Assembly: GCA_036897525.1 (NCBI GenBank)
Contig: JAYMTJ010000001.1
Coordinates: 62,001-126,000, forward strand
Reading direction: 5' to 3'
DNA length: 64,000 nucleotides
Origin: Pelargonium x hortorum
Taxonomy: Eukaryota > Streptophyta > Magnoliopsida > Geraniales > Geraniaceae
Below are positions 1 through 14,384 of this stretch, one piece after another. How positions within the stretch are numbered: position 1 is the stretch's first letter; every line of letters begins with the position of its first letter. The translations under genes and the position numbers were made by a program. A model generated the notes under the pieces. It ran no database searches. It had not been told where the DNA came from and saw only the letters and a list, made by a program, of their open reading frames with translations.

Positions 1-2172
1 ACGAATTACTTTTTTAAAAACCCTTACTTGGACTATAGAAAAAGACCTTAAGTTATCAAGTGCACTCATGGGGTGGTGAGCTAAGGAAAACCCCTTTTGC
101 AATCAGACCCGCGAAACTTTTCTTAATATTTATGCTTTCCCTACTTCTTTATTTGTATCTGATTAACGATATTTACGAGCTTAGTGTTCTTTGTAAGTGA
201 AAAAGTTCAACATGTGCTTATAATAAAATAACTATAGAAAGATGTATGGGGTTACACGACGAGGAAAAGCACTTTAGTAAAATTAAACTATTGCTTTTGC
301 GAAAGGGGGCTTAAAAGCATAAAGATTTAAACCCATTTTACCCCCGAAACCGATAAATGCTTCGATATGAAGATATAGTATATAACCCAATAATACCAAC
401 CGCTCGTAAGAAAAGGAAAATCTATAACATCCCCGGATCTTCCGTTCTACGCTTTCCTACAAACCCCTGTTCAAACTAAACAGTAAACCTCACAATACTC
501 TATAAGGGCTCTATCCTCTTTATATTGCTAGCTCCAAAGAGAAGAAGGAGATATTATTTTTAACAACTAATAAGAACTCTATAACTAATATGACTCTAAA
601 GGAAGCTTGCTTCTAAATGGGGTACACTTAAGGAACACAAGAGCAACAGAAACTTCCTAAGAAAAAACTGCTTAATGCCTTTATTAAACAAAATCCAAAC
701 TCTTCAATTAGGGCCTTAATAAAAATATTGGAACTTCCCAGGCTCTTATTCAAGATTGAAGAGCGGATAACAAGGGAGCAGACTCCTAAATTACTAAGCT
801 CTGCCAAAGATTACAATTTTTGGATTAAAACCTGCTTGAGCATAAAGAATAACAAACTTTCAGGAAAGGAGCAAAAGGAGAAGCAAGAGAATCAGGCAAG
901 GGCAGGACGAGAAAGAAGCAGAGGCAGGAGAGCTAGGATGGTACCTGTTGTAACTAAGCTAGTTGTAGCAGGTATCTTTCCTGTCATAGCTTACTTATTG
1001 TATAGATTTCTTAGTCTTTAAGGTTGGTATATTCCTCTTGTCTTCTTTGTTAATGCTAGTAGTATAATGAATATATTTATGTTATAGGCACCCTCTTCTT
1101 CTTGATTAACTTTTTTTAGTCTTGTATCTGCATACCCTTATTATTCAGAGATATAAACCTTTAGAGTCTTTATATTTGTACTACTCTTCAGAGCGGAGCG
1201 ATACCCTATTAGCAGTACTCTTAATCTTATTACCAACACCTTTCTTATTTTTCTTACTAGCTATACCTAGACTCCTCATGATACCTGCACTTTAATGTTA
1301 CTAGAGCTATAGAGTAAGCAGGAGTCTGCAAATTATCTATAATCTATAAGAGTCGAAAGTTCCACCTCGGGGTATATTTAGCTAGACTTCGAAAGCTAGG
1401 CTTTTAGCTACGAGAGCCTATAATTTAAGGAAGTCTTTTATAATTATAAGCTTAATTCCTATTGTACATGAAAAAAGAGTCTTTCTAAGTAGTAAAGGAA
1501 TCTATGAGTACCCGAGTGCGCAAAGAAGAGGTAAAAAGATTCGAACAAACCCCTTGGTGTTCTTACTTCAGATGGGTTTGCTCTACATTTACTGTAATTA
1601 ATCTTTCTTTAGTCTTTAGTTTGGATCTAGTTATACAAGCTTTATCAAGAAGGGTATCCGTATCCCGTAGATATTTCAGTCTTTTGTCTAGTTTTACCTT
1701 AGGGTTCTCTTTTGAAAAGGAAGGGCAGGATACTACTAACTAATGCTAATGGCTTGACTCACCGGTATTCAGATGTAAATATAGGTAGCTTTTATTAGGC
1801 ATAGATAAAATCACTTATATAGAAATGAATTCTATTTCATGGATCTCCTAAGGAAGGAAGTCCCAGAGAATGTTTAAAACAATTAATTAGTCGCTAAAGC
1901 GTGTTATTTCTAAGAGAACTTTAGGTAATTATTGCATTGGGTTGGCCATGTCCTTCTTACTCAGCGAGCAATTATGAGGCCTTGCAAGTAATTGTATATC
2001 AACACGGATATTGCTCTTTCTACATTTTATGCATCTGGACACTCCTTAATAAATAGACTTTAGTCAATATCAAAAAGCGTATTTATAGCTACGTAGCAGA
2101 AGTAGGAATAATATTATATAGTAAATTCGGCTATCCGCTATCTCCCAGGTTTATATTCGGTAATCCAAGAAC
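1..2172. other. AT-rich non-coding DNA
   Basis: No gene is recognised. A 97-codon frame at 728-1021 (+) is lysine- and glutamine-rich and ends in a hydrophobic stretch, but its start is not conserved with anything I know and its length is within chance. The stretch 1180-1330 holds the word AGCTATACCTAG...CTCATGATACCTGCA, which recurs in degraded form at 33545-33600. Confidence 0.5.
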
Positions 2173-2205
2173 CTTGCGAAAGTCGTAGGTTTGAATCCTC
2201 GCACC
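2173..2205 (+). pseudogene. tRNA 3'-end-like fragment (copy 1 of 2)
   Basis: The sequence CTTGCGAAAGTC is followed by a T-arm-like GTAGG TTTGAAT CCT and then GCACC. It shares 22 of 27 positions, including the first twelve exactly, with the fragment at 29260-29286. No acceptor 5' strand, D-arm or anticodon arm can be recognised upstream. The isotype is unknown. It may be the remnant of an old tRNA copy or part of a dispersed repeat that once included one. Confidence 0.3.
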
Positions 2206-2206
2206 A

Positions 2207-5200
2207 AAGCAAAAAGTGCCATAACAAACCTTGCTATCATTACCGGGCCCGTTTTTTCTTATTAAAGAATAGGTTTAGATTTGTTACTAGTGAACGGGTT
2301 CCTTTCCTGTTTAGACAAACTGTAGTAATTTTACAAAGTATATTGGCCTCTTTCCGGTAGGAGCTTCGCCTTAAATTCAGTGTAATATAGGAATCCTTCT
2401 TCAAAAGTAACACATTTTTTTCTATTAGTTCTTAAAATAGTCGAAAAGTAATCCCAGTTTGTATTAAAACTGACGTATTGGTAGTCTTGACTCAACAAGG
2501 GTGCTTATTCCTTTGTATAAAAACTTGTATTCTACTGCCGTTAAGTGCTTACGGGCACTCCAATTAGATAAAAAGTAAGACTAACCTAAATAATATTATA
2601 CTCGCCTAAATTGACCTAAAAGTAAAAAACTATATAGAATCTAAAAGAGAAGGGCTTATCCTAGTCTTTATTAAGCCCTCGTTTTTGCCTAAGTAAAATA
2701 AGCATACTGAGAAGGCATGGGTAATTGACAAAAGGGCTTAAAATGAAACTTTAGTAATAAAAATAAGAAATAGTCAAGAGAGGAAGTCTATGAGTTACAA
2801 AGCCTTAGTTGAACCTATTAGGAGCTCCCTATTTGAGGAAACTCCATAAGTCAAGGTGCTTTGTTTTGTCTAAAACATCTAAATTTCTATCCGGTAAGTC
2901 CTAGATTATAACTCCTAACACTAGGTACATGTCATTATATAGTCCAAAGAATATGCTTGAATTTACTGGACCAGCTTATAGACCTCGTTAAAAGTGGCAT
3001 TTAAAAATAGAATACGCGGCCCGAGCTGGGTAAAGTATTCCACAGGAGTGCTCCTAGTTACAACAAGTTCTTATTCATAACTTCTTTCTTATGCCTACCT
3101 AGGCCCTCCTTCTTATTAGTCTTATAGGTCCTAGGATTCCTCTTCTTACGATTACAGATCCCTTTTATAACCTGTACTATGGTATTCCATTATCTTATTA
3201 AGAGTTAGTATAGATGTTATTATATTAATTGTAATCGATGTCTTAAGGTGATTTCCGCTTGTTCTCTTAGTAGCTATTACTGCAGAGAGGATAAAACCCT
3301 TATGAAGAATAGTAATGGTGTTGTACCCGACCGATAACGGAGAAACGGAGGAGAGGAGGTTTAAGATAGTATATTAGAAAGTACAGGAATACCTTATAGT
3401 CAGCAATAGCTTACGTTTGTTACTCTCATACCTATCCTCTTAGTTACCTTAAAAAATCGATTTACATTAAGAGGAAAGACTCTCTAAAATACTACAGAAA
3501 TAAGGAGAAATGAGGAAGACTTTTTGAAATAGAATAAGGCTAAAGGCTAAAGTGACTCTCTAGAATTACGCTTAAAACACAAGTAGAATAAAGACGTATT
3601 GCCTTGCATAGGATAGTCAATAATAATTTAAGGTGAAGTTTGGGTTTGGTAATTCTAGTTTAGTAGTTAATGAGAAAGAAAAAGTGAGTAATAAATTTAT
3701 CCAGGATCTAAAGCCTTGTAAGCAAATAAGGGCAATAAAACTTTATAAACAAGGGGTTAAGGCTCCTTATGACATATCATAAAAAACGAGCTTCTGTTAA
3801 GGTTTCCAGACATTTGCCACCCTGCGGGCGCCTACTCCTCGAAGGACTCAGGCCGAACTCTGCTATACTTATTGTTTAACTTAGTTAAGTTTCTTGTTAT
3901 AAAACTCTTATTCCTAATTCAAAGCATTTATGCCCCAGTCTTAGCTAAGCTTCGGGGTGCAGAATTCCAAATAAAGGCAAGCAATTCAAATGAAACTTGT
4001 AAATCTACCTAACTTCAAATTCCCCTTATCCCCCATATCCCAGAGACTCAAGTAAAATACAAGACTTTCCATTACTAAACACAACCTTTTTGAGAACCCT
4101 GTCTAAATGATACCCGAGGGCGCTAATAGGATCCCTTTTAAACAAAGAATTCCCAGAACCAAGCCTCTCTTTTTATTTTATAAAATAAAAAATACACCCT
4201 TTTTTTTTTAGAGGAGTCTTCTTTTCAGGGGAAAGCTTTTTAAAAGTTCTATTCTACTTGTTTTTTTGTAAGGGTAACCCTTTTTACAGCGATCTTATTC
4301 ATTGAGCTTAAACGAATTTTTAATATAGGTATACCCGGGCAGGGTACTTTATAGTTATTAAAAGACACTTTTACTTAAGCTTGACAATAGGATTTAAAAA
4401 GCCACTCATAGATAAGATTATGACTAAGAACCGCAGTTTACAGAAAAAGGCTGTTGTACATTCGCTAGTAACTCAGAGTCCATAGGTCCAGAAACTTATA
4501 TAATACAGATATTCATTTTGCGTTTATGCCTATTTAAAGTTTTAAAGTTTATCTATTTTTATTGCACGCATTTTTGTTTTGCGGGGGGTCTACTTGTACC
4601 TGTTTTTCATCAGAGAGTTTAAAGTCCCTTACGAGTCAATTCTTTATTAAAACACGTGAATTTAACAAATGTAGGAGTAGGGAAAGAAGGCCCTGGGGAG
4701 CCCTAAAACTTTTTAAAGCTCTAGAATCTTTATGACCCGTCTTAGAAAAAGAACTCGTTTTTTCATAGTCACTTCCCTACCTTAAATATAGATTAGATAT
4801 CAACTCGAGAAATCCGAGCTACTAAAGACACAAAGAGAGCGGAGACACCCGGAAACCCAAGAACAAACAAAGGATCGGATAAGACGAAAAGTATATGAGG
4901 ACACGGAAATCCTCATGACCTTTAGAGAACTTAGCAACATTTTGACAAATGAAAGAATAGAACATCTTAACTCTCAAATAAATAGACCTCATTTCAACGA
5001 AAAGGGATTCTTGACCCTTTATTCTATATAAAAGGGAGTCCTTAAAATGCCTGTAGAACAGGTTTTAAAGTTATATCAAGAATGCTTAGTGCTACTTGAC
5101 AAAGTATCTAGAATCTCCTATACAAAAAGTGCGGTAATATTTATCCTTCTCAATTTCGGGTTACTTACATTTTTGTCGAGTTTGGATATCATTATAAAAG

Positions 5201-8200
5201 AAAGAAAAGGCTAGCAAGTTCTTTTTTATTTAACAGTTTAGTTTAGTCTAGCAAGCAGGAAAGCAGTTCTTCTATAAACTTAGTATACTTCATTATAGGG
5301 GACCCCCTTTTTAGCAAGATGTGGTATAGCATAAGAAATCTCTAATTTAATAGGCAATTTGAACTGCTTACTTTTAGTGTCTAATTTCAATTTACAAAAA
5401 AGGAATGCTGGTTAGTTGTCCTTGTTTGATTTCATTTCTCATTAAGGTATGAGTCCTGTTTCCTAAAGTACTGGGAATCCAGTCAATAAGTTTATCTCTA
5501 TTTATTACTCACTGAAATGCGTTTCCTAAAAAGTCAAAGAATTTAAACTAACAATAAAAGTAGACCTAAATTTGCACAAAGGCTTGAGGTGAATTGAGTT
5601 ACAAAAGAGGTACTTGAGACTTTTGTGAAAACTTCCTTAGTAAGCAATCTTAGGTTCCCGGGAAATCCCGGTTAATGATATACTTCCTATCGATTTAGAT
5701 GCTTAATAAATACCTTATTCTTTTTATTAGTAAAGAAGACTCCTATACTATAATACTTGCGTTCCCTCATCTATCTCAAGACAAGGGTTCCGATTCTATA
5801 TAGAATAAAAAGGAAACAAAATAAGACCCAGAAGTTCTGGGAAAAGCGGAACACATTAACTACAAATAAGAATTCTTTAACCAACCAGACAAAGAATCCA
5901 GCCTTTTAAAGATTCATGAATTAGTACTTCCTACGCTTCCCTTTTTATAGTATAATATCATACAGAATAACTAAAACTAAGGATTTCCTTTTAGCCTAGC
6001 CCTGTTAAATTTAGAGGAGGAACGCCTAGGTATATTTGAGCTTAACAGCATTTACCCTTTATACATCCTATCTATGTATTATATTTTCAAGATAGCCCTA
6101 AAGTTTGTAGAAAAAAGAGCAACCTAAAATAAAGCAGGGCTAAGTCTTTCTGAAACTCTTTAAATAAATAGTTCTTTTAAGATCCCGGAAGCGTTTTTAT
6201 CTTTCTACCAAAAAGGCCTCTTGGTGAAGAGGTACAATTAAAGGGGAGCTATCGTTCATCTCGTTATTTACCCATATTATTAGAAACGAGCGCTGTTCCT
6301 TACCTAGATTTGCTTACAATTTGCCATTTGAACCGTTACACGTCAGAACAAGGAGGTTTCTGTTTAGTCAAATTCTTTTTGAATCTTTAATAATACTTTC
6401 TACCAGTACAAGATTCGTACTCTATATATTAAATATGTAAGCTCTTCCATTTGACAGTTTCACAAGGTAATCTTTAGTGATAGATGAGTAAATACCTAGT
6501 CTCAGAGATAATACATTCAATTCGATTGCCTAAATTAAGTGTGTAAGTTATAAGAACTCCTGATAAAGTTTAAAACTTTCTATAATGTACTCTTTACCGA
6601 CTCGAAGTACACAGGATCCCTATTGACTTTCAAAGGAACAACTAACCAGATAATATCTATTACCGATACATTATTAACTAGAGCTTCTTCTAAATATTTT
6701 AATCACATAAGCCACAAACTGGCTGAAATTCATACCAAATACCACATGAGGTTCGGTATAAACGGATTCCAGAGATAAAAAGTGAAGTAGTCAACCCCAA
6801 AAAGGTTTTTAAATACTTAATACATAGAGGGCAGTTACCGGGATATTAGGAGAAAGGTTCGGAGAAGTAGATTGGCATTATCCTTGAAATTGAAAATCTG
6901 GGGATTAGCTTTTTAACGAAACAGGGAGCATCGGTAGTTGTTATCTTTCACTAGAAACAAGATTCTTTTTTTTTTATCTGATTCAGATAAAGGATTTTGC
7001 CAGGTCAATACTAATAAACTGTACTTGAACCCGCAGTACTTCTATTAAAGCTGACTTTGCTCTACTATATTATTAAGGCTGATCTCTCCCATCATTAGCT
7101 AAACTATGGGTCATCTTATTATAGATTCTTTCTATCTAAGCTATTACTCGACTTTTTTTAGTTTAGGTAGAGAACATACTCATGGACGAGTAAAACAAGA
7201 GGCAAGTAAATCCAAGATTTTAAGCTTGCTCTGCGTCTAGATTCACACGAGGATACGATACATACGGTATCCTTATCCACTTTTTATATAATAATTAATG
7301 TGTATTTCCAAGCATGAGCATTGTGTTAGTTAAAAACTTAATAATAATAATAAACTGCCCTAAGCGACAACATTAAGAGCAAAGCAATGCCAGTTAGAAA
7401 ATATTTTTGAACTTTGAAAGCAGATAAGAACAGGATCTCACGAAGGAATACTTACTGCTGGTAATGAATATAGGTAATTATCAACTAGATGTATTAAGCT
7501 TGAGAGATTTATTTAAACGGAGCCCCGTTTAGTCTTTTATCACTATAAGATAAACAAACAAATCCTTGAATTTGAAAATGCCCTGAATTTTCCGAAAAAT
7601 AGAGAATCCAAAAGTAGAGCTGGTTAATTTCAGGCACCCCTTTTAAGAACAGTCTTTAAAAATAATGTATTGATATCCCTTTGTATCTATCATAAACTTT
7701 ATGCTGCTTTTTCTAATTTTAACAATTAACCTAAGAGAAATATTAGTCAGGGTGTAGGTACTACTATATTTCAAGAGTCTCCTATATTATACTTTTTTCC
7801 CTAACTCTTGCTTGTAAGATTCTAATGTGAAAAAAGGCAAAGCTTAGTTTCTATTACTAGGGCTAGAAATGCACTTTTAATAGTAAATAGGTGCTGGTGT
7901 TTAGGAGTGTTAGGTAGGTGGTTGGCAGCTTCCGTATTATGAAGAGAGTCCCTATTATATTACTATAGCTTTAAAAGGTACACTTTTCGTTTAAGTTTTC
8001 TTACGTAAGTAATTATAGTCAACATGTTATTCGTACAGTTTTAACACGAAAAGTGAGGATCCACGATTAAGTCTGTGTTTGAATAGGGAAGACTCTAACC
8101 CTGGAAAACTAGATCAATTATCCTATCACGATTCTCTTATACTTTTACTTGTTTTTATGAGAATACTACTTAGTCTTTATACATTCTACTTGGCAGATTA

Positions 8201-11200
8201 CTTCGATATATAATATGATGACTTATGACAGCATGGTTTTTTGGAAAAGAAGTACTTGAGTCAGAAACTGTTAAAACCAAAAAGTAAAAAGCAGCCCTTT
8301 TATTGGTTTTACTAAAGCCCTAATATATATAATTAGTCATTTTAAATTATACAACAATAACTAATTCAAAAGTCAAATCTACTGCTTCGTAAACTCAATA
8401 CTTTTATTTGTTACTCATCCCACAAAGAATCACAACGACTTTCAACAAAAGGGGTTTTCCGCACCTTATTCTTTTAGGTTCTATTTACTTATCTGAGAGT
8501 CATCAAAAAGGGAGACTTTATTTAAGTTATTTATCAGTGTAACAACTTTTTTAGGTATATCATATATGTAAGCCAAGTCATTTCTAACTCTACACTTTCC
8601 GAGGAGTTTCAAGGCCTTACACCAATAGAGTCAAACTTGCGAGAATTCCTTTTTAATCAGGATCTTCTCCTCCCCTCGTTTTTCTTGGGGGATCCTCTTG
8701 TCTTTTGATTTGATCGATCGTACTCTCTCTTCTTTCTTCTGTGTGCGTTATTCTAGGGCCTATGGTCATCAGCCAACTAGCCTAAATTCTATAAATTAAC
8801 AATTATATAAGTTTTACAAGTTCGTGGAGGATCTCTATTTGAACAAAACACGAGTAGGCATAAAAGTTTATGTACAAAATAGAGGGCATCCCTCAAATCA
8901 AGCAACAATTACTATGAATCAAGTGTTCCTAGCCCAATCCCAGAAGACTTACTTGATTTAATTGGATTTTAGATAGGCAGCTACATAAGAATACGGGTAA
9001 TCTTCAAGTGCTATCCTATAAACTATAAGAAAGTAACTCTAAAGCTATGGAATACACTAGCTACATAGGTGTTCTACTCCCCAAAACTGCTTCTTGACTT
9101 CTTACTTGCTTTTGTAAAACTTGAAATATCTAAGACTTGAAAAAGCTTAGGGCTGCCTTCCATTCCTCAGGAGCCCCTTTGTGAAAAAGGCAAGAATGCT
9201 TTTTTGTTTAGTTTAAAGCAAGCAATAAGAAAGATTAGGTCTTTTTTTAAGGTAACCCTTCCTCTATGTTACTAAATAATAGAAATAATAGAATTTTTCT
9301 TAGATGAGGGAGCTCAGCTTACTTGAATACAAAGGGCCGAAATTGACGTTTAAAAAGCGCTTCTAAATCAGGATTCTTAATCGGTATAATTCCAAGCCTT
9401 GCCTAATAGGCATTGTAAAAAGTAAAGTAATAAACAGCAAGAGAATGGACTCTTTTAAAAGTACTACTAAAGAAACCTGCTTAAGTCCTCACATTTTTTT
9501 TACTTCTAAGAAACTGCTAAACCCCTCGGCTACCAGAAGAGTACTTTACAAACAATATGAGAGTGGTTTTTCTGATAAAGAATCTGAAATTGAAATAGTA
9601 ATCTCTGGTAAATATCCAAAATATAAGAAATTTCCTGAATGGAATTACAAAGAAGTACTTCTATTAAAGCCTTTTTCTTAACCGTTTCAGGAATATCGAA
9701 AACCTATTTCTTACTTTCTCGAGCAAGCTTGCCTAACCTAACAAGTACAAAACTATATCTATACGCAGTTAAAGTCTACTTGTTTTAAGTTCTTCTTATT
9801 TACTACTATTATTTATGCGATACAAATACAAAAAGTACAGATACTAGCTAAATCCGCAAAAAGAAGACTACTGAGAAAGCTCATTCGTTGTTTAGAAAAA
9901 GGACAGGCTCCTGGGTAAGCCCCTTCCGGATACCCCGTATAATACCCGTTTTAGTATTTAGTCTTTCTTGTTTGAAGTGGTTAGAGCCCGTAACCGTAAC
10001 CAGCATGCCAAGAGTTCGCGGCGGCCTCGGATTGGATGCTAAAAAAACTTTGTATCGATTTAGTTGTACCCCTATGAATTCTTCTTGTGTTAGGTTAGGT
10101 GTGTCCAATCAGGATATTCAGATATAAAGACGAGGTGTCCAAAGCTGGCTAAACAAAGCAACTTTTAATATGTATTTATGTGTTCACTTTAACAAGCACC
10201 AAAACTGGCCTCTCTAGTGGTAACCATATGAATAAACAATTCAGGGTCTATGCTTCTCAAAATTACGAATTAAGTTTTCCGTAAACTAACTAGTGAATAT
10301 ATAGTTATTGCTCTGGTAATTTTATTTCATGAGGATTTCTATGGCACTTGTGATCCGTGTAAAATTGCTTGGACCCTATTCCGTGTATTCGTATGAAAGC
10401 GGAGCTCCTTAGTTACAAAGGAGTTTTTACCCCATAGAGAAACAAAACATCTGATAGTTCTAAAAATTAGAACGATAACATACATAAACCTATATTTTAT
10501 ATTACAAAAGTTCCACTAGTAACAGCGCCAAATATATGGGTCCCTTAATTTGAGTTAATCTCAGTGCAGTGGAAAGCCTTTTTGCCTAATGTAAAAAAGC
10601 AAGTCTTTAAATAGATATTATTTCTAAGAAGTTACTCTTCTCTTTCTTTCTTTCTTAGACGAGAAGGGAAAGAACTTCGTACTTAACTTATTCTTACTAG
10701 CGACAAAAGCTACAAGAAGCGATTAAAAAGAAGGATCCTATTATGATATTTAAGATAAGTCCTAATAATTAATCCCACGTTTTAGGAAAAAGTAAAAGGC
10801 CCCCTTAGGCTTTGGCAAGTACGATATCCAAAAAGCGGCGTAATCTAGACAAGAGTAAAGATAAGTTTACTTTAGGATTAAGTCATTAGATAATTATGAA
10901 TAGGGTAGGATTTGTCAGAATTTTATACTATTGAATAAGAATTACGGGTTTCCCTGTATTACTTTACTCACGCAATACTTTTAGTAAAACAGTATAGTAA
11001 GAACATTTATAAAAAGATTTACGTGTAAGCGTATCCTTTAACTTAAATTCCCTTATCATTTCCTTGTAAACTAGTTGCAGTAAATCCGGCTAAATAAAGA
11101 AGGATTTACTACCTTTCCTATAGTCTTCCTGTTTCCTTTCTAACTAAGCAAGGCAATAACTTGTACTTGTAAGGCCCCAAAATGCATATAAATTATGTCC

Positions 11201-14200
11201 TAAATCTTGTGTTTGGGTATCTGAAAATAACTTTTCCCTATGCCTGTGAAAAGATCAGGAAAAGCTAAAGATCCACCGGACACTCCTAAACAGAAAGAAC
11301 CAACTCACAACAACAATTGACAATAGTCAAGGGGAGCTTGTCTTGGCTTGGCTCAGAAGGAACTGCTAAGGAATGCTTGCTTGTTTTACTCCTCGAAACC
11401 GCTAACAGAGATATACATACAAGGTCTCATATAAATAGAAGCGGGATTCAATTTGTAATAAAAAGTGCATAGGATATACTTTGAATTATAAGTTTTCAGT
11501 AAAAACGGATGATTGCGGCATTGATCAAGGATCTCAGAGAGCTCATACTTAAAATACTAATTTATTAGTTATGCTTACAATCCTTACCTTATAGAGGAGT
11601 AATTGAATTGTAATTGTAGCAAATCTGTATCCTTTTTTGCTTTGTATTATTAATAAATGAAGATGATCAATAGCAAAGTCTATTTCATAGTAAGGAGCAC
11701 GGGGAGGTGCGTTCTTTCTCTGTAAACGCGGGACTAGACTGGTAATCAAAAAGATAGTTATAGGGGCTTTTAAGTAAACCTTTTCATTAGTAATGGGGTC
11801 GGTTTTGAAAATATTACTTACTTATATCTTGTATTATATTATAGAAGTTAGGTTTCTGTCGGTTTATTAGAGAGTAGACAAAATTTGTAAGAGAATTTAG
11901 GTATTTTCAGGATTTACATTTTTTTCTTCAATAGCTCCCTGACCGACTGTCCGGTTTTAACTCGACGGGTGCGGGTTCAACTAGTACCCTATATTGTAAA
12001 ATCCTCTCGGGGTGCCTGTCATTTTTGTAAGTATCGAATCGCATAAAAACCAATTGACTTGAATACGATACTAATTAAATTCTTGTTTTCCAAAGTCAAT
12101 AAAAACCTGGCTACTCACAGAGAGAGAAGAGTAAATAAGCGCCCGCCAAAGCTAGAGGGGATCCTTTAAATTAAATAGAGCTTTAATAAATAAGTTACCG
12201 TGTGGGTAATCCCATATTTTTTGCTTAGATCAGATAACAAGAGTTTTTTAAGAATGAGAGGATATGTACCTGAAAGGCTAACTTTTCCTTAGACGAACTG
12301 CTTGTAAAATAAAGCGGAGTCCTCCTTTTTAAGTTTATTTATAAAACTTGTGCTATAGTACCTGGAAAGGGACAAATAACCTACTATTATATAATTCTTA
12401 AATAAAAGTACATACTTGCTTAGGAAATTAACTAAAGTTATGTAAAACGAGCACAAAAACCTAATAAAATGAAAGTGGAAATTTTGATAAATAAAATATA
12501 AGGAGACGCCCAAATATGGAGTAATATACAAGTATGCCTTTATTTGAAAGACTCTTATATAGTATAAACTTAAGCCATCTATTTGTTAAGAAATCGCCTT
12601 CTAAAAGAGATACAATCAGGATAAAGATAAAAAAGTTTCTAGCTATAATAGAGCCTACTTGAAATAGTAGAGTCAGCTTATGTACTATAACAACCTCCTT
12701 TGCTTTGAACAGCTGCCCTGGATTTAAGAATGAGGGCATTACCGAGTAATCTTTTTTTTAACCTAAAGCCTAGATACCAAGCTCGTATATATATAATAAC
12801 TATAAAGTTAAACTCTTTATTTCAAAACAAGTAACTTAGGTTTCTTTAGGTGTTTATACTCCGTCATACCTTACTCTCAAAAAACCCTTACCGTAGGGCT
12901 TTCTGCTCCTTATAGGACAGAGATCCATATACTTTTTTTTAATAGATATATTAATAAGGTTCCCTGTAATTTCTTCTTTTGCCTTACAATTATAAAACTT
13001 CTTGATAAATTTCAAAAAAGAAAATCCGGGAGTTTTCGACAGAAATAAAGTGCTATTCTAATAAATAAATCCGAGTATAATTTAATAGAATAATATAAAA
13101 AAGAAGAGTTTTCTAATATCCAGCTGTTACCAAAAAGCATGCTCGCGAATTCCTAGTAGCCAAGAAGTAGGTTCTCAATTTTGAGTAATTTAGAGCTCTA
13201 CCTTAGACCAAGTAGGATCCACAACTCTCCCTTTGTTGCCTAAAAACAATCAAGCTTTATCCCCAGAATAGATCCTTCCACTCGGATACTACATCCGGCC
13301 TGAATAGAGATAAGATACTTTCCAATTAGAAAACGGACAGGTCACGCAGCCATTTAAGAATATCAGTAAACTTGGGTGCGGACTTTTACAATGACCATTA
13401 TTTAGTCAAACAAGGCGTGATTAAAAATCAGGAAAAGGCATAAGTAATCCGTTTAGGAGCCTCCTGAGAAAGCCTAAACCGGGACCCTTGTTAAATAAAG
13501 GTTTGTTCCTCCTTTGACCTAAGGGTTTCCCTTACATATTGGTATCTTTCTTTCTCAAAGTGTTTCTTATCTAACTAAGCTCGGAAAGGTCCTGGTTGGT
13601 TAAAACCCTTCTATCTAACTAACAAGGAACTTCTCATTCGGGTTATAGTTAGCCGCGGGTTCATCTATTTAAATAGAAATCTGCAGCTGGTTTTCACTCT
13701 TTACCGAGGACTTATTTAGGAGTACTAATGAGCCAAAACTAAAGTACATTACAACTCCTTTAGATTGATAGCGCTAAGGATAATAAAATAGGTAAAGGCT
13801 ACTAAATCTTTCTTATACCTTAAAAGGAAAGGCTTACCAAAAGCCAAAGGGGAGTCTTCATGTTCTGCATTCTGTTTACAGTATCCTGGGTAAGGAAATA
13901 GAGAAGGCGCGAAGCCCTCTTGTTGTGTATTCTCTTTTAACATAACTAAACAGGACTTTTCCAAGCAAAGAGGTTTCTTTCTATATAGGATTTACTGATG
14001 GCTTTAACTTAGAAATGTTTCCGAAAAGGCATTGAATTTAATATGGAAATTGAAGGCAAAAAGTCCTCAACATCCTTTACTTTAATAGAGTCGCTAGTCC
14101 CTAACTAGTGTTTGTTTTAAGCTATTCGAGATCTAGATAAATTAGGGTTATTCGATGAAATCTAAGTTTCACTATATCTAACATTTCTAAAATAAAATGT

Positions 14201-14281
14201 CTTCTCTTTTTTTTAGTATAATAATCTTAATCTATAGATTTTCCGATAAGATTTTTTTGTTGTAAATAAAATTTCAGAGGC
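2207..14281. other. AT-rich non-coding DNA, no gene seen
   Basis: Twelve kilobases without a recognised gene, tRNA or rRNA. The only slightly GC-richer spot is about 9890-10130. There, overlapping frames of 75 codons (9881-10108, minus) and 79 codons (9888-10127, plus) face each other; neither resembles a protein I know. A 78-codon frame at 9445-9681 (+) also matches nothing I recognise. Confidence 0.5.
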
Positions 14282-14384
14282 TGGGGTCTAACTTTATAAC
14301 GCAGCTTTTCTTATTCTCGATGCCAAGTGGTAAGGCACCGGTTTTTGATATCGGCATGCAAAGGTTCGAACCCTTTTACTCCAG
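14282..14384 (+). pseudogene. trnQ: trnQ(UUG) relic split by a 31-base insertion
   Basis: From 14322 to 14384 the sequence follows plant mitochondrial tRNA-Gln. The D-stem is GCC/GGC. The anticodon stem is 14338-14342 with 14350-14354, and its loop holds anticodon TTG (14345-14347). The T-stem AAAGG/CCTTT closes a seven-base loop, and the acceptor 3' strand TACTCCA is at 14377-14383 with discriminator G. The matching 5' acceptor strand is not directly upstream of the D-arm. It is found as TGGGGTC followed by TA at 14282-14290, pairing at six of seven positions (one of them a G:T wobble). Bases 14291-14321 (31 nt) separate it from the D-arm, at the junction that normally has only two bases. 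The insertion resembles nothing I recognise. Processing of such a transcript to a normal tRNA is unlikely, so I call it a pseudogene. The well-kept anticodon and T arms suggest loss was not ancient. Confidence 0.7.

Noticed and set aside
9881-10127. Overlapping frames on both strands in a slightly GC-richer spot, considered as a gene or mitovirus fragment
   Set aside because: No polymerase motif or other family signature is visible, and lengths are within chance.
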